Positions 44,795 through 55,637 of a DNA stretch of 64,000 nucleotides are shown here, in pieces. The position numbers and the translations under genes were made by a program. This DNA comes from Actinobaculum sp. 313. Its GTDB lineage: Bacteria; Actinomycetota; Actinomycetes; Actinomycetales; Actinomycetaceae. The stretch covers positions 2,480,001-2,544,000 of the forward strand of contig NZ_CP029033.1 in the NCBI RefSeq assembly GCF_003073475.1, read 5' to 3'. The notes beneath the pieces are model-generated. The model made no database searches. It saw only the letters and a program-made list of their open reading frames with translations, and had not been told where the DNA came from. Positions within the stretch are counted from its first letter, which is position 1. Every line of letters starts with the position of its first letter.

Positions 44795-45355
44795 AATACG
44801 ATGACCAGCCGCCGTGCCTGACGCACCATGCAGACCGCCCGGAGCACCGCAAATCGGGCAACTCCGATGGCGCGGCGACGACGCCACGACTACGTCCACT
44901 TGGATTAGAACCTCCGCCGATGGCGCCATCACCAATCCTCTATCGTGACCCTTGCCACGCCTACCCACCTTGGGTAAAATACAAATCAGCCGCCACATGA
45001 GACTGTTGCCCGAGCCGCGCCGACGCGGCGAGAACAACGTCGCTCGACGGCCACACCATACGGCAGGTGACAGCATTGGCTCATCACCGCCGTCATCAAT
45101 GTCATTCAGGGTGCCCGCCAATCGGCCATCCGTTGGTCGGCCACATATCCGATCAGACTCTTGCCCAGCCTGCTCATGGCGAGCCCAGCGGGCAGCGTAA
45201 CGCACAATCAACTACCACCGAAGGCACTCCGGCAACGCCGCCGACGGGGGTGGAAGAAGTGGCAGGGTTGCCAGCACAGGGCCTGGGCACTGGGCAGATT
45301 GACTGGGCACCACGAACAAATTCAGTCAAAGATGACCGAAATAAAGGAGGACCAC
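44795..45355. other. Intergenic gap
   Basis: 561 bases between the lipoprotein array and the flavoprotein gene. Several long open frames exist on both strands, but their composition is that of random GC-rich DNA and none has a ribosome site. No repeat stands out. The last 12 bases hold AAGGAGG for the next gene. Confidence 0.5.
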
Positions 45356-46816
45356 ATGTCCGCAACATTCGATGTCGAATACGACATTGTAGTTTCCGGT
45401 GCCGGTGCTGCCGGAATGTTTGCCGCAGCAGAAGCCGCGACCAACGGCAATAGCGTCGCTTTGCTTGAAAAGCTCGACCGCATTGGCGGGCACGGCCAGT
45501 TTGTCGAAGGCTCAGCGGCCTTCGATTCAGAGGAGCAGGCCAAGCGCGGTATCACCGTAACGCAGGAGCAGGGCTTCCACCGCTACATGGCGCTGAGCAG
45601 TTTCCGTGGAAACGCGGATGTGATCAGCATGTTCGTCCACAACTCGGCGGAGACCATTCGCAAACTCGCCGCCATGGGAGCGGTCTGGGAGGACGTCACT
45701 GTCTACGCCCTCGAACAGGACACCGAACTGAAAACGATGCACTGGGCCGAAGGCGAAGGCGTAGAGATCATTAGGCTGCTGGAGAAGCAGGCGCAACTGC
45801 ACGGCGCCGAAATCTTCACCAACACAGCCTCGCAGCATCTCATCGTGGAGGATGGAAAAGTCGTCGGCGTCGAGGCACTCGATTCCAACGGCGAAACCAT
45901 TCGCATAGGAGCCAAGGCTGTGATCCTTGCCGGTGGAGGTTATTCATCGGATCCCGACGCCGTCGTCGCCTTCTCTCGTTTCGGCGAGAACGGCCGCAAG
46001 ATCGTCGAGCTGGGCACGCCGGGAAACACCGGTGACGATCTTCGGATGGTCGAGGAGATCGGCGGCCTGCGCGACTTAACCGGAGCGATGGCTCTGATGC
46101 CCGTGGCCAAGGATCGGGAGATCACCTCGCATATCAGCGGCGCCGGATCGCAACCCTATCTGTGGGTGAACAAGTTCGGCTCGCGGTTCACCGATGAGAC
46201 CGTTGCAATGAACTTTGCCGATGCGGCGAATATCATTGCTCAAGCTCCTGACGCGGTTACATACACGATCTTTGACACCGCCACAAAGCGCCATCTGGAA
46301 ACCGCTGGTAGTGACATCTCGCTTGGCACCTTCATTCCGTATCACGCAGCTTTGAGCCACTTGGACGCGGAGTTGAAGCAGGATGTGGAGACGGACACCG
46401 CCTACATGGCGGACACCTTGGAAGAACTCGCCGACCAGATCGGATTTGATCGGGAGACCTTCCTGGCCACCATCGCCCGTTACAACCAACACTGCAAGGC
46501 GGGCGCGGACTCGGATTACTACACAAATCCGAGGTACCTGCGCGAGGTAGTTGAGCCGCCGTTCTATGCGGTCACGATGACTCCCGGAAACCTGATCTCT
46601 CTGGGAGGGATCGCCGTCAACGGAAACCTTCAGGTCATTGCTGCTGACACTCACGAGCCCATTCCCGGGCTCTATTGTGTCGGCTCCGAGGCGGCGGGCC
46701 TGTGGGGCGATTCGTACCCGCTTGACGTTCCCGGAACGGTGAGCGGCTTCTCGTACACCTCTGGTTGGGTGGCTGCCGATCATGCCGGAGAGGTCATCAA
46801 GTCAGCGGAGAACTAG
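45356..46816 (+). CDS. FAD-dependent fumarate-reductase-like flavoprotein
   Basis: A 486-residue flavoprotein of the fumarate reductase/succinate dehydrogenase superfamily. ATG 45356 has a strong AAGGAGG; an upstream open extension is not real. FAD site DIVVSGAGAAGMFAAAEAA at the N terminus, substrate-cap region and the second FAD motif near the end (GLYCVGSEAAGLWGDSYPLD). No signal peptide, no FMN-binding and no heme motif, so it is a soluble cytoplasmic reductase or dehydrogenase with an unknown electron donor. Fumarate, urocanate or a related enoate could be the substrate. A strong terminator follows. Confidence 0.87.
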   Translation: MSATFDVEYDIVVSGAGAAGMFAAAEAATNGNSVALLEKLDRIGGHGQFVEGSAAFDSEEQAKRGITVTQEQGFHRYMALSSFRGNADVISMFVHNSAETIRKLAAMGAVWEDVTVYALEQDTELKTMHWAEGEGVEIIRLLEKQAQLHGAEIFTNTASQHLIVEDGKVVGVEALDSNGETIRIGAKAVILAGGGYSSDPDAVVAFSRFGENGRKIVELGTPGNTGDDLRMVEEIGGLRDLTGAMALMPVAKDREITSHISGAGSQPYLWVNKFGSRFTDETVAMNFADAANIIAQAPDAVTYTIFDTATKRHLETAGSDISLGTFIPYHAALSHLDAELKQDVETDTAYMADTLEELADQIGFDRETFLATIARYNQHCKAGADSDYYTNPRYLREVVEPPFYAVTMTPGNLISLGGIAVNGNLQVIAADTHEPIPGLYCVGSEAAGLWGDSYPLDVPGTVSGFSYTSGWVAADHAGEVIKSAEN

Positions 46817-46859
46817 CATTCGCTTCCCATGACGACGCCGTTGTGAGACGCGCCACCTT

Positions 46860-46893
46860 GGGCCGGTCCTGTGATATCTCATCGGACCGGCCC
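46860..46893 (+). terminator. Rho-independent-type terminator after the flavoprotein gene
   Basis: GGGCCGGTCC (46860-46869) pairs exactly with GGACCGGCCC (46884-46893) around a 14-base loop, followed by the pyrimidine-rich CTTCCTGTCTT. It lies 44 bases past the stop codon. Confidence 0.8.
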
Positions 46894-46972
46894 CTTCCTG
46901 TCTTATATGTGGACATCGCTTCCGTTCACCTCCCGACCGAGGCATGATATTCCTAAGTTAGGAGTTCCTTAC

Positions 46973-47356
46973 ATGAAGTCGATCGCTACTGTTACCACCT
47001 ACCGAGCACAGCGCTACGGTAAACAACTCGTATCCCATATGGCTCGCCGCATCACGACCAGTTGGGATGGGGACTCCGGCGTCCTCGCCTTTCCCGATAA
47101 GCCCGTCACCGTGCATCTGCAGGCCACCGCGGAGGCACTGATCATGAACATGGAGGCTCCCGCCAAGGACGTCGCTCATTTTGAAGAAGTTGTAGGCATT
47201 CACGTCGCACGATTCGGTGCGGGGGATTCTCTGCGCGTCTCCTGGCAGCGCGACGATGGCTCAGCCGGGAGCTCTCAGGGACCGTTTGATCCGGCCGAAG
47301 TTGAAGCCTTTCGCGCTCGCATGCGTGCGCGAGGGGGCGCCGGTCCCGCCATCTAG
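46973..47356 (+). CDS. DUF2218 family protein
   Basis: A 127-residue protein started at ATG 46973 with TAGGAG upstream. It matches the DUF2218 pattern: ATVTTYRAQRYGKQLVSHMA at the start, a beta core with HLQATAEALIMNMEAP, then VVGIHVARFGAGDSLRVSWQ. In other actinobacteria such proteins often accompany siderophore or iron-uptake genes; no such gene is nearby here. Cytoplasmic, function unknown. Confidence 0.85.
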   Translation: MKSIATVTTYRAQRYGKQLVSHMARRITTSWDGDSGVLAFPDKPVTVHLQATAEALIMNMEAPAKDVAHFEEVVGIHVARFGAGDSLRVSWQRDDGSAGSSQGPFDPAEVEAFRARMRARGGAGPAI

Positions 47357-47526
47357 ACATACACCGAGAGTGGTCATGCGGCACCTTGCCCAGCGCAATC
47401 CGCACTCGATGCACAGAGTCCGAGAACAGGGCGGCACCGCGCCGAGCACCGCCGAAACGCCAATTGGAGAAAGATCCACGTCGCAAACCAGGCATCTCGC
47501 CGCGGCTTCGGAGAGTATGCCAAGAT

Positions 47527-48471
47527 ATGCATATGAGCATGACAATCGGTGTAGATGTTGGCGGTACTAAAATCGCCGCCGGGCTGGTGAGTGACGGGCA
47601 GATCATCGCGTCATTACGCAAGCCAACCCCAGCGCATGACGCCGACGCCGTCGTGCAAACAATCGTCGACTGCATCGCTGAACTTCCAGAAGCTGCCAGC
47701 ATCACCAAGGTCGGCATCGGCGCTGCGGGCTTCGTCACCGCAGACCGCAGGGAAGTTGTCTTCTCCCCAAATCTTCCCTGGCGGAATTTCCCTCTCGCAC
47801 AGCGGGTAGCAGACGCAACTGGTAAACGCGTCGTCGTGGAGAATGATGCGAGTGCGGCGGCGTGGGCCGAATATCGTTTCGGTGTGGCCGTCGGCGCCCA
47901 GTCCGTTGCGGTTGTGACCGTTGGCACCGGCATCGGCGGAGGCATTATTATCGATGGCCAACTCATACGCGGCGCCTCGGGCTTCGCCGCCGAAATTGGG
48001 CATATCTGCCTCGAACCAACCGGCCACCGTTGCAACTGCGGGCTCATAGGCTGCTGGGAGGCGTACTCCTCCGGCAGCGCACTGGTGCGTGACGCACGGC
48101 AGGTAGCCCACGAGAAACCTAACTACGCCGCACGATTGCTGGAGCTCGCCGGTGGATCCGCCGAGGCCATTACCGGGCAAATGGTGACGCAGGCCGCGCA
48201 AGAGGGAGACCCCTGTGCGCTCGCTTGTTTCAACAACGTCGGGTATTGGATGGGCCGCGGGCTGGCCGACCTCGCGGCAGTACTGGACCCCGAGGTTTTT
48301 GTTCTTGCTGGTGGGGTATGCGAGGCGGGCGATCTACTGCTGACGCCCACGAGAGAATCGTTTGAGGAGCTGCTCACTGCTCGCGCCTATCGGCGCACTC
48401 CCCAGATCATGATCGCCACGCTCGGCTCTGCGGCAGGAATCATCGGCGCAGCTGACCTCGGCCGATTGTAA
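47527..48471 (+). CDS. glkA: ROK-family glucokinase
   Basis: A 314-residue sugar kinase. ATP phosphate motif GVDVGGTKIAAGLV, catalytic Asp in VVENDASAAAWAEYRFG, TVGTGIGGGIIIDG, and the ROK zinc motif HRCNCGLIGCWEAYSSG. There is no DNA-binding domain, so it is an enzyme, most likely ATP-glucokinase for glycolysis. Three ATGs (47527, 47533, 47539) are close; 47527 is used, with GGAGAG 11 bases upstream, but the choice is uncertain by a few residues. Single gene. Confidence 0.92.
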   Translation: MHMSMTIGVDVGGTKIAAGLVSDGQIIASLRKPTPAHDADAVVQTIVDCIAELPEAASITKVGIGAAGFVTADRREVVFSPNLPWRNFPLAQRVADATGKRVVVENDASAAAWAEYRFGVAVGAQSVAVVTVGTGIGGGIIIDGQLIRGASGFAAEIGHICLEPTGHRCNCGLIGCWEAYSSGSALVRDARQVAHEKPNYAARLLELAGGSAEAITGQMVTQAAQEGDPCALACFNNVGYWMGRGLADLAAVLDPEVFVLAGGVCEAGDLLLTPTRESFEELLTARAYRRTPQIMIATLGSAAGIIGAADLGRL

Positions 48472-48705
48472 GAGCGGTAACCACTTCTACTACACCCATT
48501 AGATAGAAAAAATTGAGCCTACGCTAAACGCGCCGGTATTGCAACTTTTCAAATGGGTACTGGATGGGCGTTTCTCCCCATTGTGCCGCCATGTTCCAGC
48601 CTCTATTGTCACGTACAGGTGGCCTATCATCCCAGCGGGTTTGCGACCACCGACGGACTGGGTCTGCTGCACACGCTCACAGACCCGAAGGAAAGGAACA
48701 GTATC

Positions 48706-50908
48706 TTGTTACGCAAATTGAAGGGATTGTTTCGATCGCGAGCATCAGCCTTCTCACCCTCTCGGTTCTGCCTGCTGCAAATGCAGCAGCACCCGGATGG
48801 AAATCAGGCGCCGGATATTTCACCGGCTCGTCGCTCCACACCGGCGTCGAAGTTGGTCCGGAAGGAAACTCCTACATGTGTGCCGCAGACGGCGGTACCG
48901 CATCTGTTACAAGTAACTCCGTAACTCAGGGCATATGAACCCCGCAGCACCGGTGAACTCACTCGATGTCCGCTCACTAGGAGGAAACAGGAGCGCGACC
49001 ATCTCCGATGCCACGCAACTCGGACAGATGGCCTACATCGCTTCCACCGCTGACATCAGCACCGACGAATCTGCTGCAACAGCACAGATCGCCATCATTC
49101 GTGCAGCCGGAATGTACGAAGGGAGTGTGTACGAGCAGGCAGAGCACGGCACGTACGCTTCAACCAATGCTGACAAGTTGAAGTCTCCGGCGAAGAACTC
49201 CGCAGAACTAGCAAGCCGGGCTGAGCAGTACGGTGGTCCTTACACCGTACAACCCACCCTCGACCTTCCTGATGGTGTTACAGGCTCCATCGGCAATATC
49301 GGCGCAAAATCTGCGGCAGGCAACTGGCTCTCTGGATACACCTACACCCTAGAAATCACCGGGCCGGCAGTGTTCGACAGTACCGGTGGCACGACTGTGA
49401 CCGGAACAACCTCCGGCTCGGCCAAATCCGAGTCCATCCGCGCCACCGCGAGCGGTGAGGTCGCCGTCGAACTCACAGTCAAGGATCTGCCGACGTCGCA
49501 GGCATGGATCTCAACCGGTGTGATCGGAAATGCCACCACTCAGAATCAGCGTGCACAGAACTTCATTATTCTGAACAAAAAGGAGTCGCTGAACGGCAAG
49601 GCTTCCGTGCGATCCACCGTTGAGTTCTCCCCACAGATTGCCACGACGGTTAAGTCTGCCAAGATCAACAAGGGCGATGCATTGGTTGACACGGTTACTG
49701 CATCCGCCGACAACTGGATGAATGTACCCGGCACCGATACCCCCGTTCCTGTTATTGCAACGGTCGATGTGTACGGCCCCTTTGCCAGCCCCACCGCACC
49801 CACTACCGATGGCACGGCATTCGCCAGCAAGAAACTGGGCTCCTATCAGCTAGCCTTCAATGGCCCCGGCACTCAGGATACGGAGGGATCGATTCATGCC
49901 CCGGAGGAGGGCTTCTACTTCTTCCAGGCGCATGTGGACAAGGCCGCTCAAGGTGAGCACGCCGCATACATCAACGAGTACGCATCCGAATTCTTCGAGC
50001 TCTCCGAAACCACCGTGGCGCCGTGGACACCGAATATCACCTCGAAGGCAACACAGGAAGACCTGGGTAATGGCAAGGCCGGCATCAAAGATGTCATCAC
50101 GGTAACGGGTATGCCCGAAGACCACACCTCTTTCGCCGGCATCGAAGGCTGGAAGGCGGATGCGCAGGCGATCTCTCATTCGTTGTACTTCGTTCCCAAG
50201 CACACTGAGTTGAAGGAAGGCGTTACCGAAGGGCTGACTCCTCTCGCAACGGTCGAGACTCCCGCGAAGAACGGCGAATACACGATTAGTGCCACTGACT
50301 TCCAGATCGATTGGGATCTAGGCGTCGGCACCTACGTCGTCGTCTCAACTTACGCGGGTGATTCGCGTACGGTAGCGATCACGACGTCGGATATGGACAA
50401 GGACGAGCAGGTCTCCCCCACCTTCGGTACGGTGACAACTAAGGCCTTCTCCGAAAAGGGTGGCACATTGCAGCCCGGCGATAAGATCGCGGATACTGTG
50501 ACGCTGACGGGATCGTTCCCGCAGGGATCATATACGGAGGTCCAGTTGTACACGTGGGCCAAGGACTCCGCGCCGACCTGTGACACTCCGGTCTGGACGA
50601 GCCGTCTCGATCACGACGGCGTAGCGGGCGAGTATAAGACGGAGTTGTACACCACACCATCTGGCAAGCAGGCCACCTATGGCTATGTGGAAACAACGTA
50701 CGACCGCAACGGCAACGTGATCTCGCAGGGTACCTGTGGTGAGGCAGAGGAGACGCTGACAACAAGCCAGGCCGCCCCAGCGCTTCCGAAGACGGCACGA
50801 CTTCCGAAGACCGGCGCGAATGTGACGGGTATTGCCGCAGTGGCAGTCACCCTCGTACTACTGGGAAGTGCCGGAGTCGTGCTGCGACGTCGTAGTGCGA
50901 AAGCCTAA
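48706..50908 (+). pseudogene. LPKTG cell-wall surface protein, two frameshifts near the N terminus
   Basis: The reconstructed protein is about 734 residues. It begins at TTG 48706 (LRKLKGLFRS) with AAGGAAC upstream, shifts one base near 48727 into the signal peptide core (SISLLTLSVLPAANA), and shifts again near 48931 into the long frame that opens MNPAAPVNSLDVRS. The mature part is beta-rich, likely several Ig-like or isopeptide-type repeats, and ends in a sorting signal: LPKTARLPKTGANV, a membrane helix and RRRSAKA. It would be attached to peptidoglycan by sortase and may act as adhesin. Intact translation from 48935 would lack a signal peptide. Confidence 0.85.
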
Positions 50909-50973
50909 CGCACCCATAGATCACTCGCAGCACGACTGAGCGCGAGGAGCAAAAGCCTCCACGAGTGAACCGA

Positions 50974-51010
50974 CGGTGGGGAACACGTCAATACGGCGTG
51001 TTCCCCACCG
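50974..51010. terminator. Strong bidirectional terminator
   Basis: CGGTGGGGAACACG (50974-50987) pairs perfectly with CGTGTTCCCCACCG (50997-51010) around nine bases, followed by TTGTCT. It sits between the convergent surface-protein and MFS genes and can end both transcripts. Confidence 0.88.
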
Positions 51011-51048
51011 TTGTCTATACGAGGGGAGGTACAGGCCCTATCAGAAGT

Positions 51049-52218
51049 TCACGCTCCGCGCGAGGAAAAGTTCATCCGCAACCACGGCCCGGAAGCGAGA
51101 AGCAGCAATGAACCGGCGAAGGCGAACGCCAGGCCGTACCCTGAAATGTCGACAAGCCATCCGGCCACCACCGGACCGGCGATCTGACCGACGTCGCCAG
51201 CCATCTGGAAGGCTGCGATCACGCGTCCACCTTCCCGACCATCCAAAATGTCGGCCATTTGCCCTTGCATGCCCGGTTGGATGAAACCGGCGCCAAGCCC
51301 GGCGAAAACACAGCAGACCAGCATAGCCTGCCATGGCAGCCAGCCCAGCATGACGGAGAACAACCCCGATACAACCAGTCCAAAGGAGATGGCGGCGGCA
51401 CGTCCTCGTCGATCCGCAATACGTCCCGCCATAAGCAGGGAGATCGCGTTTCCAGCGGCGTAAACGGTAAGCGCAGCTCCCGGCAGCCACTCCGGAGCAC
51501 CCGCGAGCGCGGCAGCCAGGAGGGGAACCAGACTGACCCGGACACCAAGGTTCGTCCAGCCATTGGCAAAACTGGCGAAGAGCAAACGGCGATAAAGAGG
51601 GAGCGCCAGTGTTGTGCTTAGATCGGCGCGCTCGCGCTGTGCGACGTCGCCCTTGCCGGTATCGCTCAGTTGCTGGCGCGGCGTCAGGATTGCCACAAGT
51701 AATGCAGCGAGCACCAGTGTTACCGCATAAATGATGAACGGGGCGCGCATTCCCAGCGGTGCCAAAAGCGAACCGATGGCCGGTCCGGCGATTCCTCCCA
51801 GCAGGAATCCGCCACCGTAGGCGGCCGAGGCCCTCCCCTGGGCACCGCGCGGAGCGTTCTTGATAATGAGGCTAGTGGCCGCAACCGTGAAGGTCACTGA
51901 GCCAATACCGCCCACTCCACGGTAAATCAGGAGCTGCCAATAGCTGTGGGCAAAGGCGCTGGCAAAAGAACTGGCCGCCACCACGAGCATTCCCGAGATA
52001 TACATTGGCCGTTCGCCAAGCGCACCGATAAGCCGACCGGCAGTGGGGGCGAATACAAGGCGGAAGAAGGCGAAAACAGACACCACCACATTCGCCGCCG
52101 TAACAGACACGTCAAAACTGATTGCGAAACGTGGCAGGACAGGCGATACGACCCCGTAGCCGAGCGCCACCAGCAGCGCTGCTCCCACCATTACCCAGAT
52201 CTCACGTGGCAATCGCAC
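51049..52218 (-). CDS. MFS transporter (drug efflux type)
   Basis: A 389-residue, 12-helix major facilitator starting at GTG 52218. MFS signature between helices 2 and 3 (PTAGRLIGALGERPMYISGM), motif C-like glycine run in helix 5 (GGGFLLGGIAGPAIGSLLA) typical of antiporters, and the second-half repeat MAGRIADRRGRAAAISFG. It probably pumps out a toxic compound with proton antiport. Monocistronic. Confidence 0.9.
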   Translation of the reverse strand: MRLPREIWVMVGAALLVALGYGVVSPVLPRFAISFDVSVTAANVVVSVFAFFRLVFAPTAGRLIGALGERPMYISGMLVVAASSFASAFAHSYWQLLIYRGVGGIGSVTFTVAATSLIIKNAPRGAQGRASAAYGGGFLLGGIAGPAIGSLLAPLGMRAPFIIYAVTLVLAALLVAILTPRQQLSDTGKGDVAQRERADLSTTLALPLYRRLLFASFANGWTNLGVRVSLVPLLAAALAGAPEWLPGAALTVYAAGNAISLLMAGRIADRRGRAAAISFGLVVSGLFSVMLGWLPWQAMLVCCVFAGLGAGFIQPGMQGQMADILDGREGGRVIAAFQMAGDVGQIAGPVVAGWLVDISGYGLAFAFAGSLLLLASGPWLRMNFSSRGA

Positions 52219-52533
52219 AGGCCTATGGTACGGGAGAAGCGATCAGACGGGAATTCCCACCGCTGCGCCCGCACTGACCAACCCTCTCCGATCCACACCC
52301 TCTGCCTTACTGGGCACCCGCGGAATAGTGGAGGAGTCGGCACTGGGCCGGGGCGTCCACCTTCAGGATGTTCGTGCGATCACCCGACTCGTACCGCATC
52401 GCCACAGTTACGCAGCTCGCTCCGGTCACATCGCTGACCTGCGATTATCCCTCCCCTCGGTCACACCGCTGACCTGCGATTCTCCCTCGCGTCATTCATC
52501 TATCTCTCAGCATTCCGACCTATTATGTGAAAC

Positions 52534-53267
52534 ATGAGACTCAATGCCGTTTCACAAGGAAATCCCATCGATTACCGGGTTCTTCGTGAAGTCCGTTCCT
52601 ACCGGGACGCGGAGAGCATCGTTGACATCCTCTCCGATGCCCGTTTTCCCGTTGCCAACACGCGAATTGTCGGCATAAATCTCGAAAGTGTTGAACAGGT
52701 GATGGGGAGGCAAACGGTTCTCCTGGCGGGCGGCTCGGGTGCGCTTTCTGGCGCATCAATGGGCCTTTTCATCAGCTTGTTCTTCATGATCTTCAGCCCG
52801 GTGGCCAACCTTTTCTCACTCCTGCTATTCGGTCTGCTTGTGGGAGCCTTCTTCGGCGCAATACTCGGTGCCGTGTCACATTGGATGACACGAGGCCGCC
52901 GCGATTTCCGTTCCGTGAGCGGACTGCAGGCTTCCGCCTATGAGGTGCAGGTACGCGCCGAAATGCTCAACAACGCCTTGGCAGTTCTGCGGCAGGCTGG
53001 AATCGCGGAGAGTTCCACACCGGCTCCGGTAACTCCGACCTCCACAGCCGGGGTACAGACTCCTTCTTCTCCGGTGGCAGTGGCGCCTTCAACCGCCTAT
53101 CCGACGCCCGCAGCGCAGGTTTCTCCCCCTGCTGCGCCCTCAGCCACACCGGCGGCACCCCTGCGGCAGTGCCACGGCAAGCACCCGCGCCTACTGTTCC
53201 TCCGGCTACCCAGCCTCCCACTGCCCCGTCAGATTCTCAGTCGTCTGACGGATTGCCAAACACCTGA
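52534..53267 (+). pseudogene. YflT-like general stress membrane protein, frameshifted in the tail
   Basis: N-terminal about 100 residues match the heat-induced stress protein YflT/GSP-17M type (REVRSYRDAESIVDILSDARF) with a glycine-rich membrane hairpin (GALSGASMGLFISLFFMIF). The C-terminal part is Pro/Ala/Thr-rich. A base is missing in the C run at about 53158: in the original frame the Pro-rich tail goes on (PAAVPRQAPAPTVPPATQ) and stops at TGA 53265-53267, whereas the present frame reads out-of-character residues to 53361 and into the next gene. Role unknown, likely envelope stress. Confidence 0.8.
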
Positions 53268-53324
53268 CATTCAACATCCGCCAACTGAGTACCACGAAGC
53301 CGTCACTCTGACTAATCTGGAACT

Positions 53325-54652
53325 ATGCCGCAACGCATCGAAGATTTCACACCGCCGCTGACGCGCCTGCCCGACGGTACGATCAAACAACTCAACCCGT
53401 TCTCAGGCACCGAGGTATGGACCGTGCCGGGCCGCGCGAACCGGCCGCTGGATCAAGCACCTCAGAATCCGCAACCGGTAGAGGAAGTCGGTCACAATTG
53501 CGCTTTCTGCTGGGACCGGATTCTTGAAACCCCGCCGGAGAAAGCACGCATCGTACGCGATGGCGACGACGCGCGAATCGTGCGGGACATTCCGGTTGAC
53601 GATCTGGCCGAACCGTGGGAGTTCCGCCGCATTCCAAACCTCTTTGAAATCGTTCCCTTCGACTATTGGCGGCAAAACTATGACTATCGAATGCCGGTTG
53701 CCTGCCATGAACGGATGGACCGCTATCTTGCAGACCCAGCGGGCCGCGCTCACGTAATGTCGGTGCTGCGCCAGAAGGCCTTCGCATCCGGCATGTCCGA
53801 AATCGCCTGGGATGCTCTGCCGGAGAACGAGCGCACGGCGATGGCCGCGTCATTCTTCGGCGGCGGACATGATCTGATCGTGGCACGGCGGCATTTCGTC
53901 GACGGCGCCACGGATACGTCTCAGTTGGCCTCTGCAGGCACGCTCACCCTCAGGAGCACCAGTGGTACATGCGTCTGACCATTGATGCCATGCGTGACCT
54001 GTACGAGAAGAACCGCTACGCGAAGTATGTGCAAGTGTTCCAGAACTGGCTGAAGCCGGCGGGTGCCTCATTCGATCATTTGCATAAGCAGCTGGTCGCC
54101 ATTGATGAGCGGTCAGTAAATTCACGCGTCGAAGTGCCGAAGGCGCGCGCCAACCCGAACTACTTCAACGAGGCGGGCCCCGATTACGCGGCCTCCCAGA
54201 ACTTGGTGATTGCGGAGAATCGGCACGCGGTTGCCATTGCCGGCTTCGGGCATCGCTATCCGACGCTGGAGGTGTGGAGCCGTTCGGCGGCCTGCCAGCC
54301 CTGGGACCACGGTGCCGCCGAAGTGCGGGATGTATCGGATCTGGTTCACGCCATGCACGCGGCCACCGGCACCCACATCCCGACCAATGAGGAGTGGTAC
54401 AGCCGCCCGATGGATGTGGACGTGCCTATTCCGTGGCGAATTCTCATCAAGTGGCGCACCTCCACCTTGGCCGGTTTCGAGGGCGGCACGAAGATCTACG
54501 TCAATACCATTGATCCTTGGTCGCTACGCGACCGCGTGGTCCCCCGCCTGCTGGAACTGCGCGCAGAGGGAAAACTTGCTTCCGGGATCAATATCGCCAC
54601 CGAATGCTCCTGCCGGGTCAATTCGCTGCGCTACAACCCGAATCTGCAGTAA
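53325..54652 (+). pseudogene. GalT-like DUF4921-type protein, frameshifted
   Basis: The reconstructed product is about 442 residues, related to galactose-1-phosphate uridylyltransferases of the HIT superfamily, in the actinobacterial DUF4921 group. It has the zinc-type Cys pair (NCAFCWDRI), the His motif (GASFDHLHKQLVAI) and a well-conserved C terminus (ATECSCRVNSLRYNP). The frame breaks near 53951 (ACCCTCAGG): the upstream frame ends at TGA 53976-53978, and QEHQWYMRLTIDAM continues one frame over, so a single C is probably missing. It may transfer or cleave nucleotide phosphates; substrate unknown. Confidence 0.83.
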
Positions 54653-55078
54653 TACCAATGGCCGGTGCTCCGGGCGTGATTTCTGCTATCGCATCCGAGG
54701 CGCGGTGGCTCGATCAGGTGGGATACGCGCTTGGACGGCCCGAGTGAGGGCGACTCGGCCTGGTGGAAGATGGGCCGGGATACTTCGAGTAGGTGCGCTT
54801 CGGCCTGGTGTGACCCGGAATCGGGCGGTCCGCGTTCGAGCATCCCGCGTCGGAATAGCCCACATCGGGGTAGCCCGCGGTGGCGCGTCCGGCCGTGGAG
54901 CCATCCCAACGGGCACACCTCGAACAGGAGTGGCCTAGGCGGACCGAGGATCATCCGGCGACCTGTTGGGCGGCTTCTCGGTCGGGCCCATCTGGGGAGC
55001 GGTAGAGGCAGATTCAAGGTCATGCCGTGGTGAAAACAGGGATTCTGGTGAAAACGCGGAAGTAGCGAGGAGAGACGA
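54653..55078. other. Intergenic gap, GC-rich
   Basis: 426 bases between the GalT-like gene and the SMR pair. Open frames on both strands are composition artefacts (Arg/Gly/Pro-rich). A short duplicate (GGTGAAAAC at about 55026 and 55048) lies just upstream of the first SMR gene, and GAGGAGAG provides its ribosome site. No guanidine riboswitch could be drawn with confidence. Confidence 0.45.
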
Positions 55079-55393
55079 ATGGACTGGCTGATACTTGTCG
55101 GCTCAGGAACGTTGGAAGCCGTGTGGGCGCATGCGCTGGGGCGCTCTGATGGATTACGCCGCCTGCGGCCCGCTCTCCTGTTCCTGGTCGCCAGCACGCT
55201 ATCCGTGGCCGGCCTGGGCATCGCGCTGCGCACAATCCCGGCGGGCACAGGATACGCCGTGTGGACGGCCGTGGGCGCCTGCCTGACGACCATCTGGGCG
55301 TTCATCACCCGCACCGAGCGAGCCTCGGTAACAAAGGCCTGCTGTATCGCCGGGATCATCGTCGCCGTCGTCGGATTGAAGGTGACGGCGTGA
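55079..55393 (+). CDS. SMR-family transporter subunit 1 (Gdx/EbrA/SugE-like)
   Basis: A 104-residue, four-helix small multidrug resistance protein with the conserved membrane Glu in GTLEAVWAHALG and the helix-3 motif GTGYAVWTAVGACLTTIWAF. The start has GAGGAGAG upstream. It overlaps by GTGA with a possible start of the second subunit. Paired SMR genes form heterodimers that export guanidinium or cationic drugs. Confidence 0.9.
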   Translation: MDWLILVGSGTLEAVWAHALGRSDGLRRLRPALLFLVASTLSVAGLGIALRTIPAGTGYAVWTAVGACLTTIWAFITRTERASVTKACCIAGIIVAVVGLKVTA

Positions 55394-55637
55394 CGGTGGA
55401 GGCTAGCGGACGAATGCACGACGACGGAACCAGCAGTTGCGGCACCGCAGACACCGGCAAAGAGTCCGACGACGTCTCCGGGGCACAGACGAGCGAGCCT
55501 GCCGACCGTGGCATTCGGCAAACTGACTCCGCGAACAGCGACGCCGGGGCGCGGGCGACACCACGGAAGGAGGCGCCGGAGGGGCAGGAGACGGGAAGAA
55601 CCGAACTCGCCAGCGCGGAGGCTCGGGCGGCGCATGG

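Noticed and set aside
44747-45211. Minus-strand frame of 154 codons in the gap after the lipoproteins
   Set aside because: No recognisable domain, no ribosome site and low-quality composition; left as spacer.
45161-45355. N-terminal extension of the flavoprotein
   Set aside because: The extension has unstructured Arg/Gln-rich text, and ATG 45356 has a perfect ribosome site and begins the FAD fold.
48472-48705. Extra N-terminal coding for the LPKTG protein upstream of 48706
   Set aside because: The signal peptide begins at the TTG with ribosome site AAGGAAC; upstream frames do not match a secreted protein start.
54940-55078. Guanidine-type riboswitch before the SMR pair
   Set aside because: Expected because of the gene type, but neither ykkC-like conserved elements nor paired ACGR hairpins could be traced.
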